A DNA stretch of 64,000 nt from Streptomyces albireticuli (GTDB taxonomy: Bacteria > Actinomycetota > Actinomycetes > Streptomycetales > Streptomycetaceae): the NCBI RefSeq assembly GCF_021228125.1, contig NZ_JAJQQS010000011.1:1-64000 (forward strand), given 5' to 3'. Below the pieces are notes generated by a model. The model saw nothing but the letters and a program-made list of their open reading frames with translations. It ran no database searches and was not told the DNA's origin. Numbering within the stretch: the stretch's first letter is position 1; the number at the start of each line of letters is the position of its first letter. This document shows positions 52,705 to 63,888 of the stretch, piece after piece. A program made the translations under genes and the position numbers.

Positions 52705-53616
52705 TCAGCGCGCGGCCGCCGCCGCCAGTTCGTCCAGCATCGCCGCGACCGCCGGCACCCTCGCCAGGTCCGGCAGGGTGAGGGCCACGATCTCGCGCTG
52801 CACCACCGGCTCGACCGGCACCGTCCGCGCGCCCTTCGGCCGGACCGACTCCAGCGCCAGCTCGGGCATCACCGCGACCCCGAGCCCCGCCCCGACCAGC
52901 CCGAACACCGACGGGTAGTCATCGGTCGCGAAGTCGATCCGCGGGGTGAAGCCGGTGCTCTCGCACACCTCCACCAGGTGCCGCCGGCAACGCGGGCAGC
53001 CCGCGATCCACGACTCGTCGGCCAGCTCCGCCATCCCGATCCGCTCGGCGCCCGCCAGCCGGTGCCCGTCCGGCACCACGCCCACGAGGCGGTCGGTCAG
53101 CAGCGGCCGTACGACCAGGTCGTCCCACTCCGTGCCGGCGGCCGGGTCCGAGCCCCGCACCTCGGGGTAGCGGAAGGCCAGCGCGATCTCGCAGTCGCCC
53201 TCGCGCAGCATCTCCACCGACCGCGGCGGCTCGGCCTCCACCAGGGAGACCCGGGTACCGGGGTGCGCGGCCCGCATCTGCGCCAGCGCGCCCGGCACCA
53301 GCGTCGAGCTGCCGCTGGGGAAGGACACCATCCGCACCCGCCCGGCCCGCAGCCCGGCGATCGCCGCGACCTCCTCCTCGGCCGCGGTCAGCCCGGCCAG
53401 GATCCCGGAGGCGTGCCGCACCAGGGCCTCGCCGGCCTGGGTCAGCCGCATCTCCCGGCCCGTACGGATCAGCAGCGGAGTGCCCGCGGACTGCTCCAGG
53501 GCCTTCATCTGCTGGCTGACGGCGGGCTGGGTGCAGCCCAGCTCACGGGCCGCGGCCGAGAACGAACCGGTGGCGGCCACCGCGCGCAGCACCCTCAGAT
53601 GACGAGCCTCGATCAT
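52705..53616 (-). CDS. LysR-family transcriptional regulator
   Basis: This 303-residue LTTR has an N-terminal winged HTH (LRVLRAVAATGSFSAAARELGCTQPAVSQQMKALEQSAGTPLLIRTGREMRLTQAG) and a periplasmic-binding-like effector domain (VRMVSFPSGSSTLVPGALAQMRAAHPG; VGAGLGVAVMPELAL). It is divergent from the MOSC gene across 88 bp, so it probably regulates that gene and itself. Confidence 0.9.
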   Translation of the reverse strand: MIEARHLRVLRAVAATGSFSAAARELGCTQPAVSQQMKALEQSAGTPLLIRTGREMRLTQAGEALVRHASGILAGLTAAEEEVAAIAGLRAGRVRMVSFPSGSSTLVPGALAQMRAAHPGTRVSLVEAEPPRSVEMLREGDCEIALAFRYPEVRGSDPAAGTEWDDLVVRPLLTDRLVGVVPDGHRLAGAERIGMAELADESWIAGCPRCRRHLVEVCESTGFTPRIDFATDDYPSVFGLVGAGLGVAVMPELALESVRPKGARTVPVEPVVQREIVALTLPDLARVPAVAAMLDELAAAAAR

Positions 53617-53704
53617 GCCTTGAGCATAAGACCACCTTGGGCACAGCCTGAAATGACAGCAAATACCTTTGAGGCCCTGTACGGGTCTCCCCTAGCCTTT
53701 GCCC

Positions 53705-54418
53705 ATGTCCTCGCCTTCCGCGCCCGCGCCCTCCCTTTCGTCCTCGCCCTCGCCCTCGCTCCTCTCCGTGAACGTCGGCCGCGCCACCACCGCCGAGCTC
53801 TCCGGCTTCCGGGCCGGGCTGAGCACCGGCATCGACAAGCGCCCGGTGGAAGGCCCCGTGGCCGTCGCCGCGCCCGGCCCCCGGGGGGTGGGCGGCAGCG
53901 GGCTCGCCGGTGACACCATCACCCACCTGCACCTGCACGGTGGCGACGACCAGGCCGTCTACGCGTACGCCCGCGAGGACCTCGACCGCTGGGAGCGGGA
54001 GCTGGACCGCGCGCTGCCCGCCGGGACCTTCGGCGAGAACTTCACCACCCTGGGCGTCGACGTCAGCGGCGCGCTCGTCGGCGAGCGCTGGCGCGTCGGC
54101 CCCGAGCTGGTGCTGGAGGTGACCTCGCCGCGCATCCCGTGCCGGATGTTCGCCGACTGGCTGGGCGAACAGGGCTGGATGAAGCGCTTCACCCAGGCGG
54201 CGACGCCGGGCGCCTACCTTCGGGTGATAACCCCCGGGGAGGTCCGTGCGGGTGATCCCGTCACGGTCGTCCACCGTCCCGCGCACTCCGTGACGGTGTC
54301 CTTCCTCTTCCGCGCGAGCACCACGGAACGGAGCCTGCTGCCCGACGTTTTGGCTGCTGGTGACGCGCTCCCCGAGGCGACCCGGGAGAAGGCGCTGGCC
54401 TACCGGCCGAGCGCCTGA
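53705..54418 (+). CDS. MOSC-domain protein (YiiM-like)
   Basis: This 237-residue protein has SVNVGRATTAELSGF near the start, GDTITHLHLHGGDDQAVYAYAREDLDRW, TFGENFTTLGVDVS, LEVTSPRIPCRMFADWLGEQGWMKRF with the conserved Cys, and GAYLRVITPGEVRAGDPV. MOSC domains bind molybdenum cofactor or sulfur carriers; YiiM relatives detoxify N-hydroxylated bases. ATG 53705 is used. Confidence 0.85.
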   Translation: MSSPSAPAPSLSSSPSPSLLSVNVGRATTAELSGFRAGLSTGIDKRPVEGPVAVAAPGPRGVGGSGLAGDTITHLHLHGGDDQAVYAYAREDLDRWERELDRALPAGTFGENFTTLGVDVSGALVGERWRVGPELVLEVTSPRIPCRMFADWLGEQGWMKRFTQAATPGAYLRVITPGEVRAGDPVTVVHRPAHSVTVSFLFRASTTERSLLPDVLAAGDALPEATREKALAYRPSA

Positions 54419-54490
54419 CGATGGCTTGAAGATCCACCCCGAGAGGACCGCGCCGGTACACCGGACGCCACCGGGCTCTAACGTGCCGGT

Positions 54491-55264
54491 ATGACGACTG
54501 TATTGATCACAGGCGCGACCGCCGGGATCGGCGCCGCGTTCGCCCGCCGGCTGGCGGGCGAGGGCCACGACCTCGTACTGGTGGCCCGTAACGAGCAGCG
54601 GCTCGGCGAGCAGGCGACCGAACTCCACGACCGGCACGGCGTTGAGGTGGAGGTGCTCGCCGCGGACCTGTCCGAGGAGAAGGGCATCGAGGCGGTCGAG
54701 GACCGGCTCCGTGACCCGGCGCGCCCGGTGCACCTGCTGGTCAACAACGCGGGCTTCGGCAACAAGGGCCGCTTCCTCGAGGTCTCGATGGCCGACGAGC
54801 TGAAGATGCTCAAGGTGCACTGCGAGGCGGTGCTGCGGCTGACGGCCGCGGCGACGGAGGCGATGCGCGAGCGCCGCCGGGGCGCGGTCATCAACGTCGC
54901 GTCCGTGGCGGCGTTCGTGCCGCGCGGCACGTACGGGGCGAGCAAGGCGTGGGTCGTGCAGTTCACCCAGGGCGTGGCGCGGGACCTGGCCGGCAGCGGG
55001 GTGCGGCTGATGGCGCTGTGCCCCGGATTCGTACGGACGGAGTTCCACGAGCGGGCCGGCATGGGGACGGACAACGTGCCCGGCTGGCTGTGGCTGGACG
55101 CGGACAAGCTGGTGGGGGCGGCGCTGCGGGACCTGGGCCACGGCAAGACGCTGTCCGTGCCCGACCCCCGGTACAAAGCGATCACGGGTCTGATGAAGCT
55201 CGCGCCGCACCGGGTGGTGTCGCGGGCGTCGTCGACGACGGGCCGTAAGTACGGGCCGAAGTAG
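54491..55264 (+). CDS. short-chain dehydrogenase/reductase
   Basis: This 257-residue classical SDR has LITGATAGIGAAFARRL, NNAGFGNKG, catalytic Ser in VINVASVAAF, YGASK and PGFVRTEF. It resembles the streptomycete SDRs annotated as ketoacyl reductases. The substrate is unknown. A strong hairpin follows. Confidence 0.85.
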   Translation: MTTVLITGATAGIGAAFARRLAGEGHDLVLVARNEQRLGEQATELHDRHGVEVEVLAADLSEEKGIEAVEDRLRDPARPVHLLVNNAGFGNKGRFLEVSMADELKMLKVHCEAVLRLTAAATEAMRERRRGAVINVASVAAFVPRGTYGASKAWVVQFTQGVARDLAGSGVRLMALCPGFVRTEFHERAGMGTDNVPGWLWLDADKLVGAALRDLGHGKTLSVPDPRYKAITGLMKLAPHRVVSRASSTTGRKYGPK

Positions 55265-55291
55265 CGGAACGTCCCGGAGTCCCGGGAACGG

Positions 55292-55329
55292 CCGAGGCCC
55301 GGCGCCCCCGAAGGGGTGCCGGGCCTCGG
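55292..55329. terminator. bidirectional terminator between SDR and groEL1
   Basis: CCGAGGCCCGGC and GCCGGGCCTCGG form a perfect 12-bp stem with GC loop bases between convergent genes. Confidence 0.85.
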
Positions 55330-55365
55330 TGCGTCAGGCGCGCGACCAGCCGGAGTGATCCGGAA

Positions 55366-56988
<1,623 letters not shown>

Positions 56989-57119
56989 GAGTTGCTTCAA
57001 GTCCTCTCAAACGAACTGCGCCCTGGTGCCCAATTGTCGAAATGACACGGGGACCAGGGCACAGATCACATCAAACGGGGTGCAGCACCGGCCCGGGGAG
57101 CGACCCCCGGACCCCCGGC

Positions 57120-57428
57120 TTACTTCTCGATGATCGCGAGAACGTCGCGAGCCGAGAGGACGAGGTACTCCTCGCCGTTGTACTTCACCTCGGTGCCGCC
57201 GTACTTGCTGTAGAGCACGACATCGCCGACGGAGACGTCGAGCGGAAGGCGGTTGCCCTCCTCGAAGCGGCCCGGGCCCACGGCCAGGACGACGCCCTCC
57301 TGGGGCTTCTCCTTGGCGGTGTCCGGAATGACCAGGCCCGAGGCCGTGGTCTGCTCGGCGTCGAGCGGCTGGACCACGATGCGGTCCTCGAGCGGCTTGA
57401 TGGCAACCTTGGAGCTGGTGGTCGTCAC
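57120..57428 (-). CDS. groES: GroES co-chaperonin
   Basis: This 102-residue Hsp10 has KPLEDRIVVQPLDAEQTTASGLVIPDTAKEKPQEGVVLAVGPG, DVVLYSKYGGTEVKYNGEEYLVL and RDVLAIIEK. It is the first gene of the groES-groEL1 operon, behind two CIRCE operators. Confidence 0.97.
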   Translation of the reverse strand: MTTTSSKVAIKPLEDRIVVQPLDAEQTTASGLVIPDTAKEKPQEGVVLAVGPGRFEEGNRLPLDVSVGDVVLYSKYGGTEVKYNGEEYLVLSARDVLAIIEK

Positions 57429-57529
57429 GATCCGACCTCCCCCTTCGGAGATCTCACGGGGTTATCTGTCTGAGGTGGCGACCAGGAGCATCCGTCGTCG
57501 CGGGTGCCGGATCCTGCCCGTCGCTGTGG

Positions 57530-57556
57530 CTGGCACTCCCGAGTGGAGAGTGCCAA
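57530..57556 (-). promoter_or_regulatory. CIRCE operator 1 (HrcA)
   Basis: CTGGCACTC-N9-GAGTGCCAA, about 100 bp upstream of groES. It is a near-consensus HrcA repressor site (consensus TTAGCACTC-N9-GAGTGCTAA). Confidence 0.9.
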
Positions 57557-57578
57557 CGGAGCCGAGACTATGACGCGG

Positions 57579-57605
57579 TTAGCACTCGGTCAAGCGGAGT
57601 GCCAA
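57579..57605 (-). promoter_or_regulatory. CIRCE operator 2 (HrcA)
   Basis: TTAGCACTC-N9-GAGTGCCAA, 22 bp further upstream of CIRCE 1. A double CIRCE is known for streptomycete groES-groEL1. Confidence 0.95.
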
Positions 57606-57958
57606 TTCGCCGTGCGGCGAGCTCACCGGTTCACCCCTGGGGGTACGCACCCCGCCGGGCGGACGGGCGCGGGCCCGGCTCCGTCGCGCGGTGGTCGCAC
57701 GAGGCGTCCCGGCCGGTCGGGCGGCGTGCCCGGTGATCCGGCGCGGAGGTGGATCTGCCCGCGCGCCGGGGGTCGTAATCCTCCGGATTCTCCGCATGGC
57801 GCCTACGGCGCCGCTCGGCGCGGACAACCCTGCCCGCTCGCGCGTGCCCGGCCCCGGCCGCCCCGCGCACCCGGCCCGGCCGCCCCGTGCCCACGGCCCC
57901 CTGCCCTCTCCGAGCGCACGGCCCTCTCCGAGCGCACGCCCCCTCCGTGGGCACGGCC
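57606..57958. other. gap between groES promoter and deacetylase, with a short tandem repeat
   Basis: No gene is seen. From about 57891 to 57958 the unit CGAGCGCACGGCCCTCTC is repeated roughly two to three times with variants. Confidence 0.5.
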
Positions 57959-58867
57959 CTACACGTAATCCTCCAGACGGGCCACCGTGAACCCCTGCCG
58001 CTGGATGCTCCGCAGCATGTTGGTGACGTGCCGGGTCATGGACGTGCCCTTGAGCTCCTGCGGCCCGCGGAAGTGCGCCAGCACGATGTCGCCCGCGCGC
58101 AGCTTGCCGCCGTCCGCGTAGCGCATGTCGTTGATCTGCATCGTCGCCTCCCACAGCACGACCGCCTTCACACCGCAGTCGCCCGCCGCCGTCAGCGTCG
58201 CGTCGTTGTAGTTGCCGTAAGGCGGGCGGAAGAGGGCCGGGCGCGTGCCGAACCGCTTCTCCAGCGCCTCCTGCTGCCCGCACACCTCCCGGCGCTGAGC
58301 CTCGGGCGGCAGCGTGCGGAGGTTGGGGTGCGAGAGGGTGTGGTTGTGGACGCCGTTGCGCTTCCCGTCGGCGCCCGCCTCGCCCCGCAACCGCTCGAAG
58401 TAGTCGTAGCCGCTGCCCGCGCGGGCGATGTCGTCCGTAAGGAACATCGAGAACGGCAGTTTGAGGTCCTCGGCCATCTTCACGAACTCGGGGTCCTTCT
58501 CGGCCCCGTCGTCGAAGGTCACGAAGACGACCTTGTCCTGGGTGGGCACCCGCTTGACGACCTTGGGCGCGTCGCCCGGCCGCATCCCGTCCGTCAGTCC
58601 GGCCGTGGGCGGCTTCGGGGGCGCGGCCAGCGGTTTGTCGAGCCCCCAGCGGCGGTAGGTCTCCGGGTCCGGCGCGGCGGGGCTCGGGGAGGCCGCGCCC
58701 GTGCCCGTACGGGCGGAGGGCGAGCCGGCCGCTTTGTCCGGGCCGGAGGAGGATCCCGACGAACAGCCCGCGAGCAGCCCGGCCAGGAGCAGGGCCGCGG
58801 CACAGACGGGCCCTGCGGTACGGAAACGGTGGCGAGGGGCCCGGGGGCCGGATATGGAGGGACTCAC
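57959..58867 (-). CDS. polysaccharide deacetylase lipoprotein (NodB-type)
   Basis: This 302-residue protein has a lipoprotein signal ending LLAGLLAGC and a Ser/Pro-rich spacer. The carbohydrate-esterase-4 motifs are TFDDGAEKDPEF (Asp-Asp), HNHTLSHPNL (metal histidines), RPPYGNYND and IVLAHFRGP. It probably removes acetyl or other acyl groups from cell-wall glycans outside the membrane. ATG 58867. Confidence 0.9.
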   Translation of the reverse strand: MSPSISGPRAPRHRFRTAGPVCAAALLLAGLLAGCSSGSSSGPDKAAGSPSARTGTGAASPSPAAPDPETYRRWGLDKPLAAPPKPPTAGLTDGMRPGDAPKVVKRVPTQDKVVFVTFDDGAEKDPEFVKMAEDLKLPFSMFLTDDIARAGSGYDYFERLRGEAGADGKRNGVHNHTLSHPNLRTLPPEAQRREVCGQQEALEKRFGTRPALFRPPYGNYNDATLTAAGDCGVKAVVLWEATMQINDMRYADGGKLRAGDIVLAHFRGPQELKGTSMTRHVTNMLRSIQRQGFTVARLEDYV

Positions 58868-58941
58868 CCTTCCGATTGTTGTTCATGTATTCGAGTGACG
58901 ATCCCGTCCGGCCCTCCGTCCCGGGGCGGGGGTCGGCGAGA

Positions 58942-60150
58942 ATGAGACACGTGCCCGCACCGAACACGCAGACCGCCGCCAGCCTCCACGCCTTCGCCGC
59001 CCTCCTCACCGACGAGGGCCGGCGGCTCCTCGCGGACCTCCGCGACCACGACCCCGCCCAGGAGCTCGCCACGGCCACCCGGCTGCGCCGGGACCACCCC
59101 GCCGAGCTGGTCTCGGCGGCCCTCGGGCAGGCCCGGCTGCGGCAGCGGGCGGTCGCGAAGTTCGGCGCCGAGGACGCGTTCCGCATGTTCTTCACCCCGA
59201 ACGGCGTCGAGCAGTCCACCCGCAAGTCCGTGGCCGAGTACCGCGCCGCGCGCTTCGCCGGTCTCGGGATCCGCTCGGTGGCCGATCTGTGCTGCGGCAT
59301 CGGCGGCGACGCGATCGCCCTGGCCCGGCTGGGCATCCGGGTCCTGGCCGTCGACCGCGACCCGCTGACCTGCGAGGCCGCCCGGGCCAACGCGGAGGCG
59401 CTGGGGCTCGCGGAGCTGATCGAGGTGCGCTGCGCGGATGTCGCGGAGATCGACACCACGGGGTACGACGCCGTCTTCGTCGACCCCGCGCGGCGGGGCG
59501 GCCGGGGCCGGATCTTCGACCCCGAGGCGTACTCCCCGCCGCTCTCCTGGGCGGTCGGGGCGGCCCTCAAGGCCCCGCACGCCGCCCTCAAGATCGCCCC
59601 GGGTGTCCCCCACGAGGCCGTCCCGGACGGGGCAGAGGCCGAGTGGATCTCGGACGGCGGCGATGTGAAGGAGGCCGTGCTCTGGTTCGGCACGGCCCCG
59701 GGCACCCGGCGCGCGACGCTGCTGCCGGGCGCGCACACGCTGGTGGGCGCCGGACTCCCGGACCCCGCCGTGCGCCCCGTGGGCCGCTATCTCTACGAGC
59801 CGGACGGCGCGGTGATCCGCGCACATCTGGTCGCGGACGTCGCGGAGCGGGTGGCGGGCGGGCTGATCGACGAGACGATCGCCTATGTGACGTCGGACCG
59901 CCTGGTGGAGACGCCGTACGCCGCGGCGTACGAGATCACCGACGTGATGCCGTTCAACCTGAAGAAGCTCAAGGCCCTGCTGCGCGAGCGGAAGGTCGGC
60001 GTCGTGACCGTGAAGAAGCGCGGCTCGGCGGTGGAGCCGGAAGAGCTCCGCAAGAAGCTCAAGCTCGACGGCGCGAACTCCTGCACGATCCTGCTCACCC
60101 GGGTGGCCGGGGCCCCGACGATGCTGCTGGGGCACCCGGCGCACGCGTAG
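58942..60150 (+). CDS. class I SAM-dependent methyltransferase (THUMP-like type)
   Basis: This 402-residue protein has an N-terminal helical part with KFGAEDAFRMFFTPNGVEQSTRKSVAEYRAARF. The Rossmann SAM site is SVADLCCGIGGDAIALARLGIRVLAVDRD, with motif IV DAVFVDPARRGG. The C-terminal THUMP-like end has MPFNLKKLKALLRERKVGVVTVKKRGSAVEPEELRKKLKL. It is probably an RNA or rRNA methyltransferase; the target is unknown. ATG 58942 is used; GTG 58951 is an alternative. Confidence 0.85.
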   Translation: MRHVPAPNTQTAASLHAFAALLTDEGRRLLADLRDHDPAQELATATRLRRDHPAELVSAALGQARLRQRAVAKFGAEDAFRMFFTPNGVEQSTRKSVAEYRAARFAGLGIRSVADLCCGIGGDAIALARLGIRVLAVDRDPLTCEAARANAEALGLAELIEVRCADVAEIDTTGYDAVFVDPARRGGRGRIFDPEAYSPPLSWAVGAALKAPHAALKIAPGVPHEAVPDGAEAEWISDGGDVKEAVLWFGTAPGTRRATLLPGAHTLVGAGLPDPAVRPVGRYLYEPDGAVIRAHLVADVAERVAGGLIDETIAYVTSDRLVETPYAAAYEITDVMPFNLKKLKALLRERKVGVVTVKKRGSAVEPEELRKKLKLDGANSCTILLTRVAGAPTMLLGHPAHA

Positions 60151-60370
60151 CGCTCCGGGAGGCCGGTCGCCCGTCCGGGGCACCCGGCGCGCGCGTAGCG
60201 ATCCCCGCGTCTCACGCCCCCGATCGCCCCCGATCGCCCGATCACCCGAATGGCCGCGTCCGGAAAGCGGCCTTACGGTGGACAAAGGTGCGAACCGCAC
60301 CTGTCGCCGGGCCGCGGAACCGTCGCGGGCCGGGACGCGACGCGCAGGACGCGCACGACGCACCACCGCC

Positions 60371-61990
60371 ATGACGAGCTCTCAGCCGACTCCGCTTCCG
60401 GCCACGGGCCCCGGCGCTCCGGGGCCCGGCACCGCGCACGCGCGCGGCAACGGGGTCGCGCTCCTCGTCATCGCCTCGTGCCAGCTGATGGTGGTCCTCG
60501 ACATCACCATCGTGAACATCGCCCTGCCGCACATCCAGAGCTCCCTGCACTTCTCCACCACCGGCCTGGCCTGGGTGGTCAACGCCTACACGCTCACCTT
60601 CGGCGGCCTGCTGCTCCTCGGCGGCCGGGCCGGTGACATCCTCGGCCGGCGCCGGGTCTTCGTCTTCGGCGTGCTGCTGTTCGTCCTCGCCTCGCTGCTC
60701 GGCGGCCTGGCCCAGGACTCCGGCCAGTTGCTGGCCGCCCGCGCGCTCCAGGGTGTGGGCGGCGCGATCGCCTCGCCGACCTCGCTCGCTCTGATCACCA
60801 CCACCTTCACGGAAGGCCCCGCCCGCAACCGGGCGTTCGGCGTCTTCGCCGCGGTGTCCGCGGGCGGCGGCGCCATCGGCCTGCTGGCGGGCGGCATGCT
60901 CGTCCAGTGGCTGGACTGGCGCTGGGTGCTCTTCGTGAACGTCCCCATCGGCCTACTCATCGCCCTCGCCACACCCCACTGCATCAGCGAGTCCGAACGC
61001 CACCCGGGCCACTTCGACCTCGCCGGTGCCCTCACCTCGACGCTCGGCATGGCCCTGCTGGTCTACGGCTTCATCCGCGCCGCCCAGGAGGGCTGGCGGG
61101 ACGGCGTCACCCTGGCCTCGTTCGGCGCGGCGCTGCTGCTCCTCGCGGCTTTCGTCCTCGTCGAGTCGCGTTCGAAGCAGCCGATCACCCCGCTGAGGAT
61201 GTTCGCCGACCGCAACCGGGCGGGCACGTACGGGATCATGCTGAGCCTCGCCGCCGCGATCTTCGGCATGTTCTTCTTCCTCACCCTGTTCGTGCAGAAC
61301 GTGCTGGGCTTCAGCCCGTTGCGGGCCGGGCTGGCCTTCCTGCCGGTGAGCGCCGTCATCGCCGTCGGCGCGGGCCTGGCCTCCCAGCTCCTGCCGCGGT
61401 ACGGGCCCAAGCCGTTCATGGTGGTCGGCGCGATCCTGGCGGCCGGCGGACTGAGCTGGCTGACCCTCACCGACGTCCACTCCACGTACCTGGGCAGCGT
61501 CCTCGGCCCCATGCTCGTCTTCAGCCTGGGCATGGGCATGCAGTTCGTCTCGCTGACCCTGATGGCCGTCTCCGGCGTGCCCCCGCACGAGTCGGGCGCC
61601 GCGTCCGGCCTGCTGAACGCCACCCAGCAGGTGGGCGGTTCGCTGGGCCTGTCCATCCTGGTCACGGTCTTCGGCACGGCCAGCCGCGACGAGGCCCGCA
61701 CCCAGGTCCCCCGCTTCCTCGAAACCGCCACCCCACCGGAGCGCCTCGCCTTCCGGCGCACGGGGCAACTGCCGCGCCCGTGGTCGGACGAGGTACTGAC
61801 CTCCGGGGTCTCCGCGGCGTTCGTCGTGGCGGCGGCCTTCACGGTGGTGGCGGCGGTGATCGCGCTGCTGGCGATCCAGGTACGGCCGTCGGACGTGGAA
61901 CGACTGCGGGGCGGCGCGCCGTCCGAGGCGAAGGCCGAGGCCGCGGAGGGCATGGACGCGACGGGAATGAGCGGGTGGCGGCCGGACTAG
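60371..61990 (+). CDS. MFS drug exporter (DHA2, 14-TM type)
   Basis: This 539-residue protein has about fourteen hydrophobic helices. Motif D1-like LDITIVNIALPHIQ, motif A LLLGGRAGDILGRRRVF and motif C-like GGGAIGLLAGGMLVQWLDWRWVLFVNVPIG mark the EmrB/QacA type proton antiporters. The exported compound is unknown. No clear RBS precedes ATG 60371. Confidence 0.9.
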   Translation: MTSSQPTPLPATGPGAPGPGTAHARGNGVALLVIASCQLMVVLDITIVNIALPHIQSSLHFSTTGLAWVVNAYTLTFGGLLLLGGRAGDILGRRRVFVFGVLLFVLASLLGGLAQDSGQLLAARALQGVGGAIASPTSLALITTTFTEGPARNRAFGVFAAVSAGGGAIGLLAGGMLVQWLDWRWVLFVNVPIGLLIALATPHCISESERHPGHFDLAGALTSTLGMALLVYGFIRAAQEGWRDGVTLASFGAALLLLAAFVLVESRSKQPITPLRMFADRNRAGTYGIMLSLAAAIFGMFFFLTLFVQNVLGFSPLRAGLAFLPVSAVIAVGAGLASQLLPRYGPKPFMVVGAILAAGGLSWLTLTDVHSTYLGSVLGPMLVFSLGMGMQFVSLTLMAVSGVPPHESGAASGLLNATQQVGGSLGLSILVTVFGTASRDEARTQVPRFLETATPPERLAFRRTGQLPRPWSDEVLTSGVSAAFVVAAAFTVVAAVIALLAIQVRPSDVERLRGGAPSEAKAEAAEGMDATGMSGWRPD

Positions 61991-62065
61991 CGAAGGACGG
62001 CCCGGCCGGCGGATAAAGCCGTACCGACGAATGACGGACGGATCAGCGCGGCAAGCCCGCCCGGC

Positions 62066-62707
62066 TCACACGTGGCGAGGCACCGGCCCGGCCTCCCCGC
62101 CCTCCATCCCCCGCGCCCACCGCCGGTGCGCCAGCGCCTTGGCCAGGCCCTGGGTGCCGGGGAAGGCCAGGGAAGCCGTCAGGCCGACCGCGTAGGCGTA
62201 TGTCGAGCCGTCGATCTCCCCCAGGGGTCGCGAGGACACCTCCGCCACGTACGCCCCGGCGACGATCACCGCGCCCGCCGACGGGAGCAGCGACATCAGC
62301 AGCCAGAGCCGGGTGAGGCCCGCCGCCCGGTACGCGCGGTCGCCGTAAGGGTCACGGTCCAGGGCCGCCCAGCGGCGCAGGCGTTCGCGGGCCCGGCGGT
62401 CCTTGCGGAGGCCGGAGGCGAGGCCGAGGACCGAGGGTACGGCCGCGCAGCCGGCCAGGGCGAGGAAGGCCGCCGCGTGGAGGTACCGGACCACGCCGCC
62501 GTCCGCGGCGGCTTCGAGTCCCAGCACGGCGAACACCCAGCCGAGGGCCGTCAGGGCACTCAGCAGCCACAGGAGCAGCAGCCGCCCCGGGGCGAGTTGG
62601 GCGTGGACGAGGTGGTCGAGGGCACGGGCCCGGTCGGCGAGCAGGGCCGGGCGGTCCGGCCAGGTACGTATGTGCGCGGGAGGAGGGGGTGGCGGCAGGG
62701 GCGTCAC
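62066..62707 (-). CDS. polytopic membrane protein, function unknown
   Basis: This 213-residue protein has a Pro-rich start, then about four hydrophobic segments (LLLLWLLSALTALGWVFAVLG, YLHAAAFLALAGCAAVPSVLGLA, LWLLMSLLPSAGAVIVAGAYVA, YAYAVGLTASLAFPG). Its ATG overlaps the tsaD stop by 4 bp, so it is the last gene of the rimI-tsaD operon and translationally coupled. I do not recognise a family. Confidence 0.75.
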   Translation of the reverse strand: MTPLPPPPPPAHIRTWPDRPALLADRARALDHLVHAQLAPGRLLLLWLLSALTALGWVFAVLGLEAAADGGVVRYLHAAAFLALAGCAAVPSVLGLASGLRKDRRARERLRRWAALDRDPYGDRAYRAAGLTRLWLLMSLLPSAGAVIVAGAYVAEVSSRPLGEIDGSTYAYAVGLTASLAFPGTQGLAKALAHRRWARGMEGGEAGPVPRHV

Positions 62708-63888
62708 GGGTCGTAGAGGTTCCTCTTGCTCAGTTCGTGTACGTGGTCGTGGTCGTGGTCATGGTCGTGGCCGTGGTCATGGTCGTGGTCACGACCGTGC
62801 GCGCGGGGGCGGTGGGAGCCGTGGGGGTCGTCGTCCCCGGCCGGTACGTGCGTCTCCGTCACCGGCAGCGAGGAGTCCGCCGACAGGCCCCACGAGGACG
62901 CCGTACGGCCCCGCGCGACCATCTCCGCGCCCAGCGCCGCGACCATGGCGCCGTTGTCCGTGCACAGCTTCGGGCGGGGCACGCGCAGCGTGATGCCCGC
63001 GTCCTCGCAGCGGCGCGCGGCCAGGGCCCGCAGCCGGGTGTTGGCGGCGACGCCGCCGCCGATCATGAGGTGGTCGACGCCGTTGTCCACGCAGGCCCGG
63101 ACGGCCTTACGGGTGAGGACGTCCACGACAGCCTCCTGGAAGGACGCGGCGACGTCCGCGACCGGCACTTCCTCGCCCGCCGCCCGTTTGGCCTCGATCC
63201 AGCGGGCGACAGCGGTCTTGAGGCCGGAGAAGGAGAAGTCGTAGACGGGGTCGCGTGAGCCGGTCAGGCCGCGCGGGAAGCGGATCGCTTCGGGGTCGCC
63301 CTCGCGGGCGTAGCGGTCGATCACGGGGCCGCCGGGGAAGCCGAGGTGCAGGACGCGGGCCACCTTGTCGAACGCCTCGCCCGCGGCGTCGTCGACCGTC
63401 GAGCCCAGCGGGCGGACGTCGGAGGTGATGTCGGGGGCCAGCAGCAGCGAGGAGTGCCCGCCGCTGACCAGCAGGGCCATGGTCGGCTCGGGCAGCGCGC
63501 CGTGTTCGAGCTGGTCCACGCAGATGTGCGAGGCGAGGTGGTTGACGCCGTAGAGGGGCTTGCCGAGGGCGTACGCGTACGCCTTGGCCGCCGCGACGCC
63601 GACGAGCAGCGCGCCCGCGAGGCCGGGGCCGGCCGTGACGGTGACGCCGTCCAGGTCGCGGGCGCGGACGCCCGCCTCCTTCAGTGCCCGCTCGACGGTC
63701 GGGACCATCGCCTCCAGATGGGCGCGGCTCGCGACCTCGGGGACGACGCCGCCGAAGCGGGCGTGTTCGTCGACGCTGGAGGCGACGGCGTCGGCGAGGA
63801 GGGTGTGGCCGCGGACGATGCCGACACCCGTCTCGTCGCAGGAGGTCTCGATGCCTAGGACAAGGGGTTCATCAGCTCTCAGGGCCAT
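62704..63888 (-). CDS. tsaD: TsaD, tRNA N6-adenosine threonylcarbamoyltransferase, with His/Asp-rich tail
   Basis: This 394-residue TsaD/Gcp transfers threonylcarbamoyl to A37 of ANN-decoding tRNAs. It has LGIETSCDETGVGIV, GVVPEVASRAHLE, the metal motif VNHLASH, LLVSGGHSSL, FDFSFSGLKTAV-like YDFSFSGLKTAV and GGGVAANTRLR. After the normal end, roughly 40 residues follow with alternating His-Asp (HDHDHGHDHDHDHDHVHE), not part of the usual family. ATG 63888 overlaps rimI by 17 bp. Confidence 0.95.
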   Translation of the reverse strand: MALRADEPLVLGIETSCDETGVGIVRGHTLLADAVASSVDEHARFGGVVPEVASRAHLEAMVPTVERALKEAGVRARDLDGVTVTAGPGLAGALLVGVAAAKAYAYALGKPLYGVNHLASHICVDQLEHGALPEPTMALLVSGGHSSLLLAPDITSDVRPLGSTVDDAAGEAFDKVARVLHLGFPGGPVIDRYAREGDPEAIRFPRGLTGSRDPVYDFSFSGLKTAVARWIEAKRAAGEEVPVADVAASFQEAVVDVLTRKAVRACVDNGVDHLMIGGGVAANTRLRALAARRCEDAGITLRVPRPKLCTDNGAMVAALGAEMVARGRTASSWGLSADSSLPVTETHVPAGDDDPHGSHRPRAHGRDHDHDHGHDHDHDHDHVHELSKRNLYDP

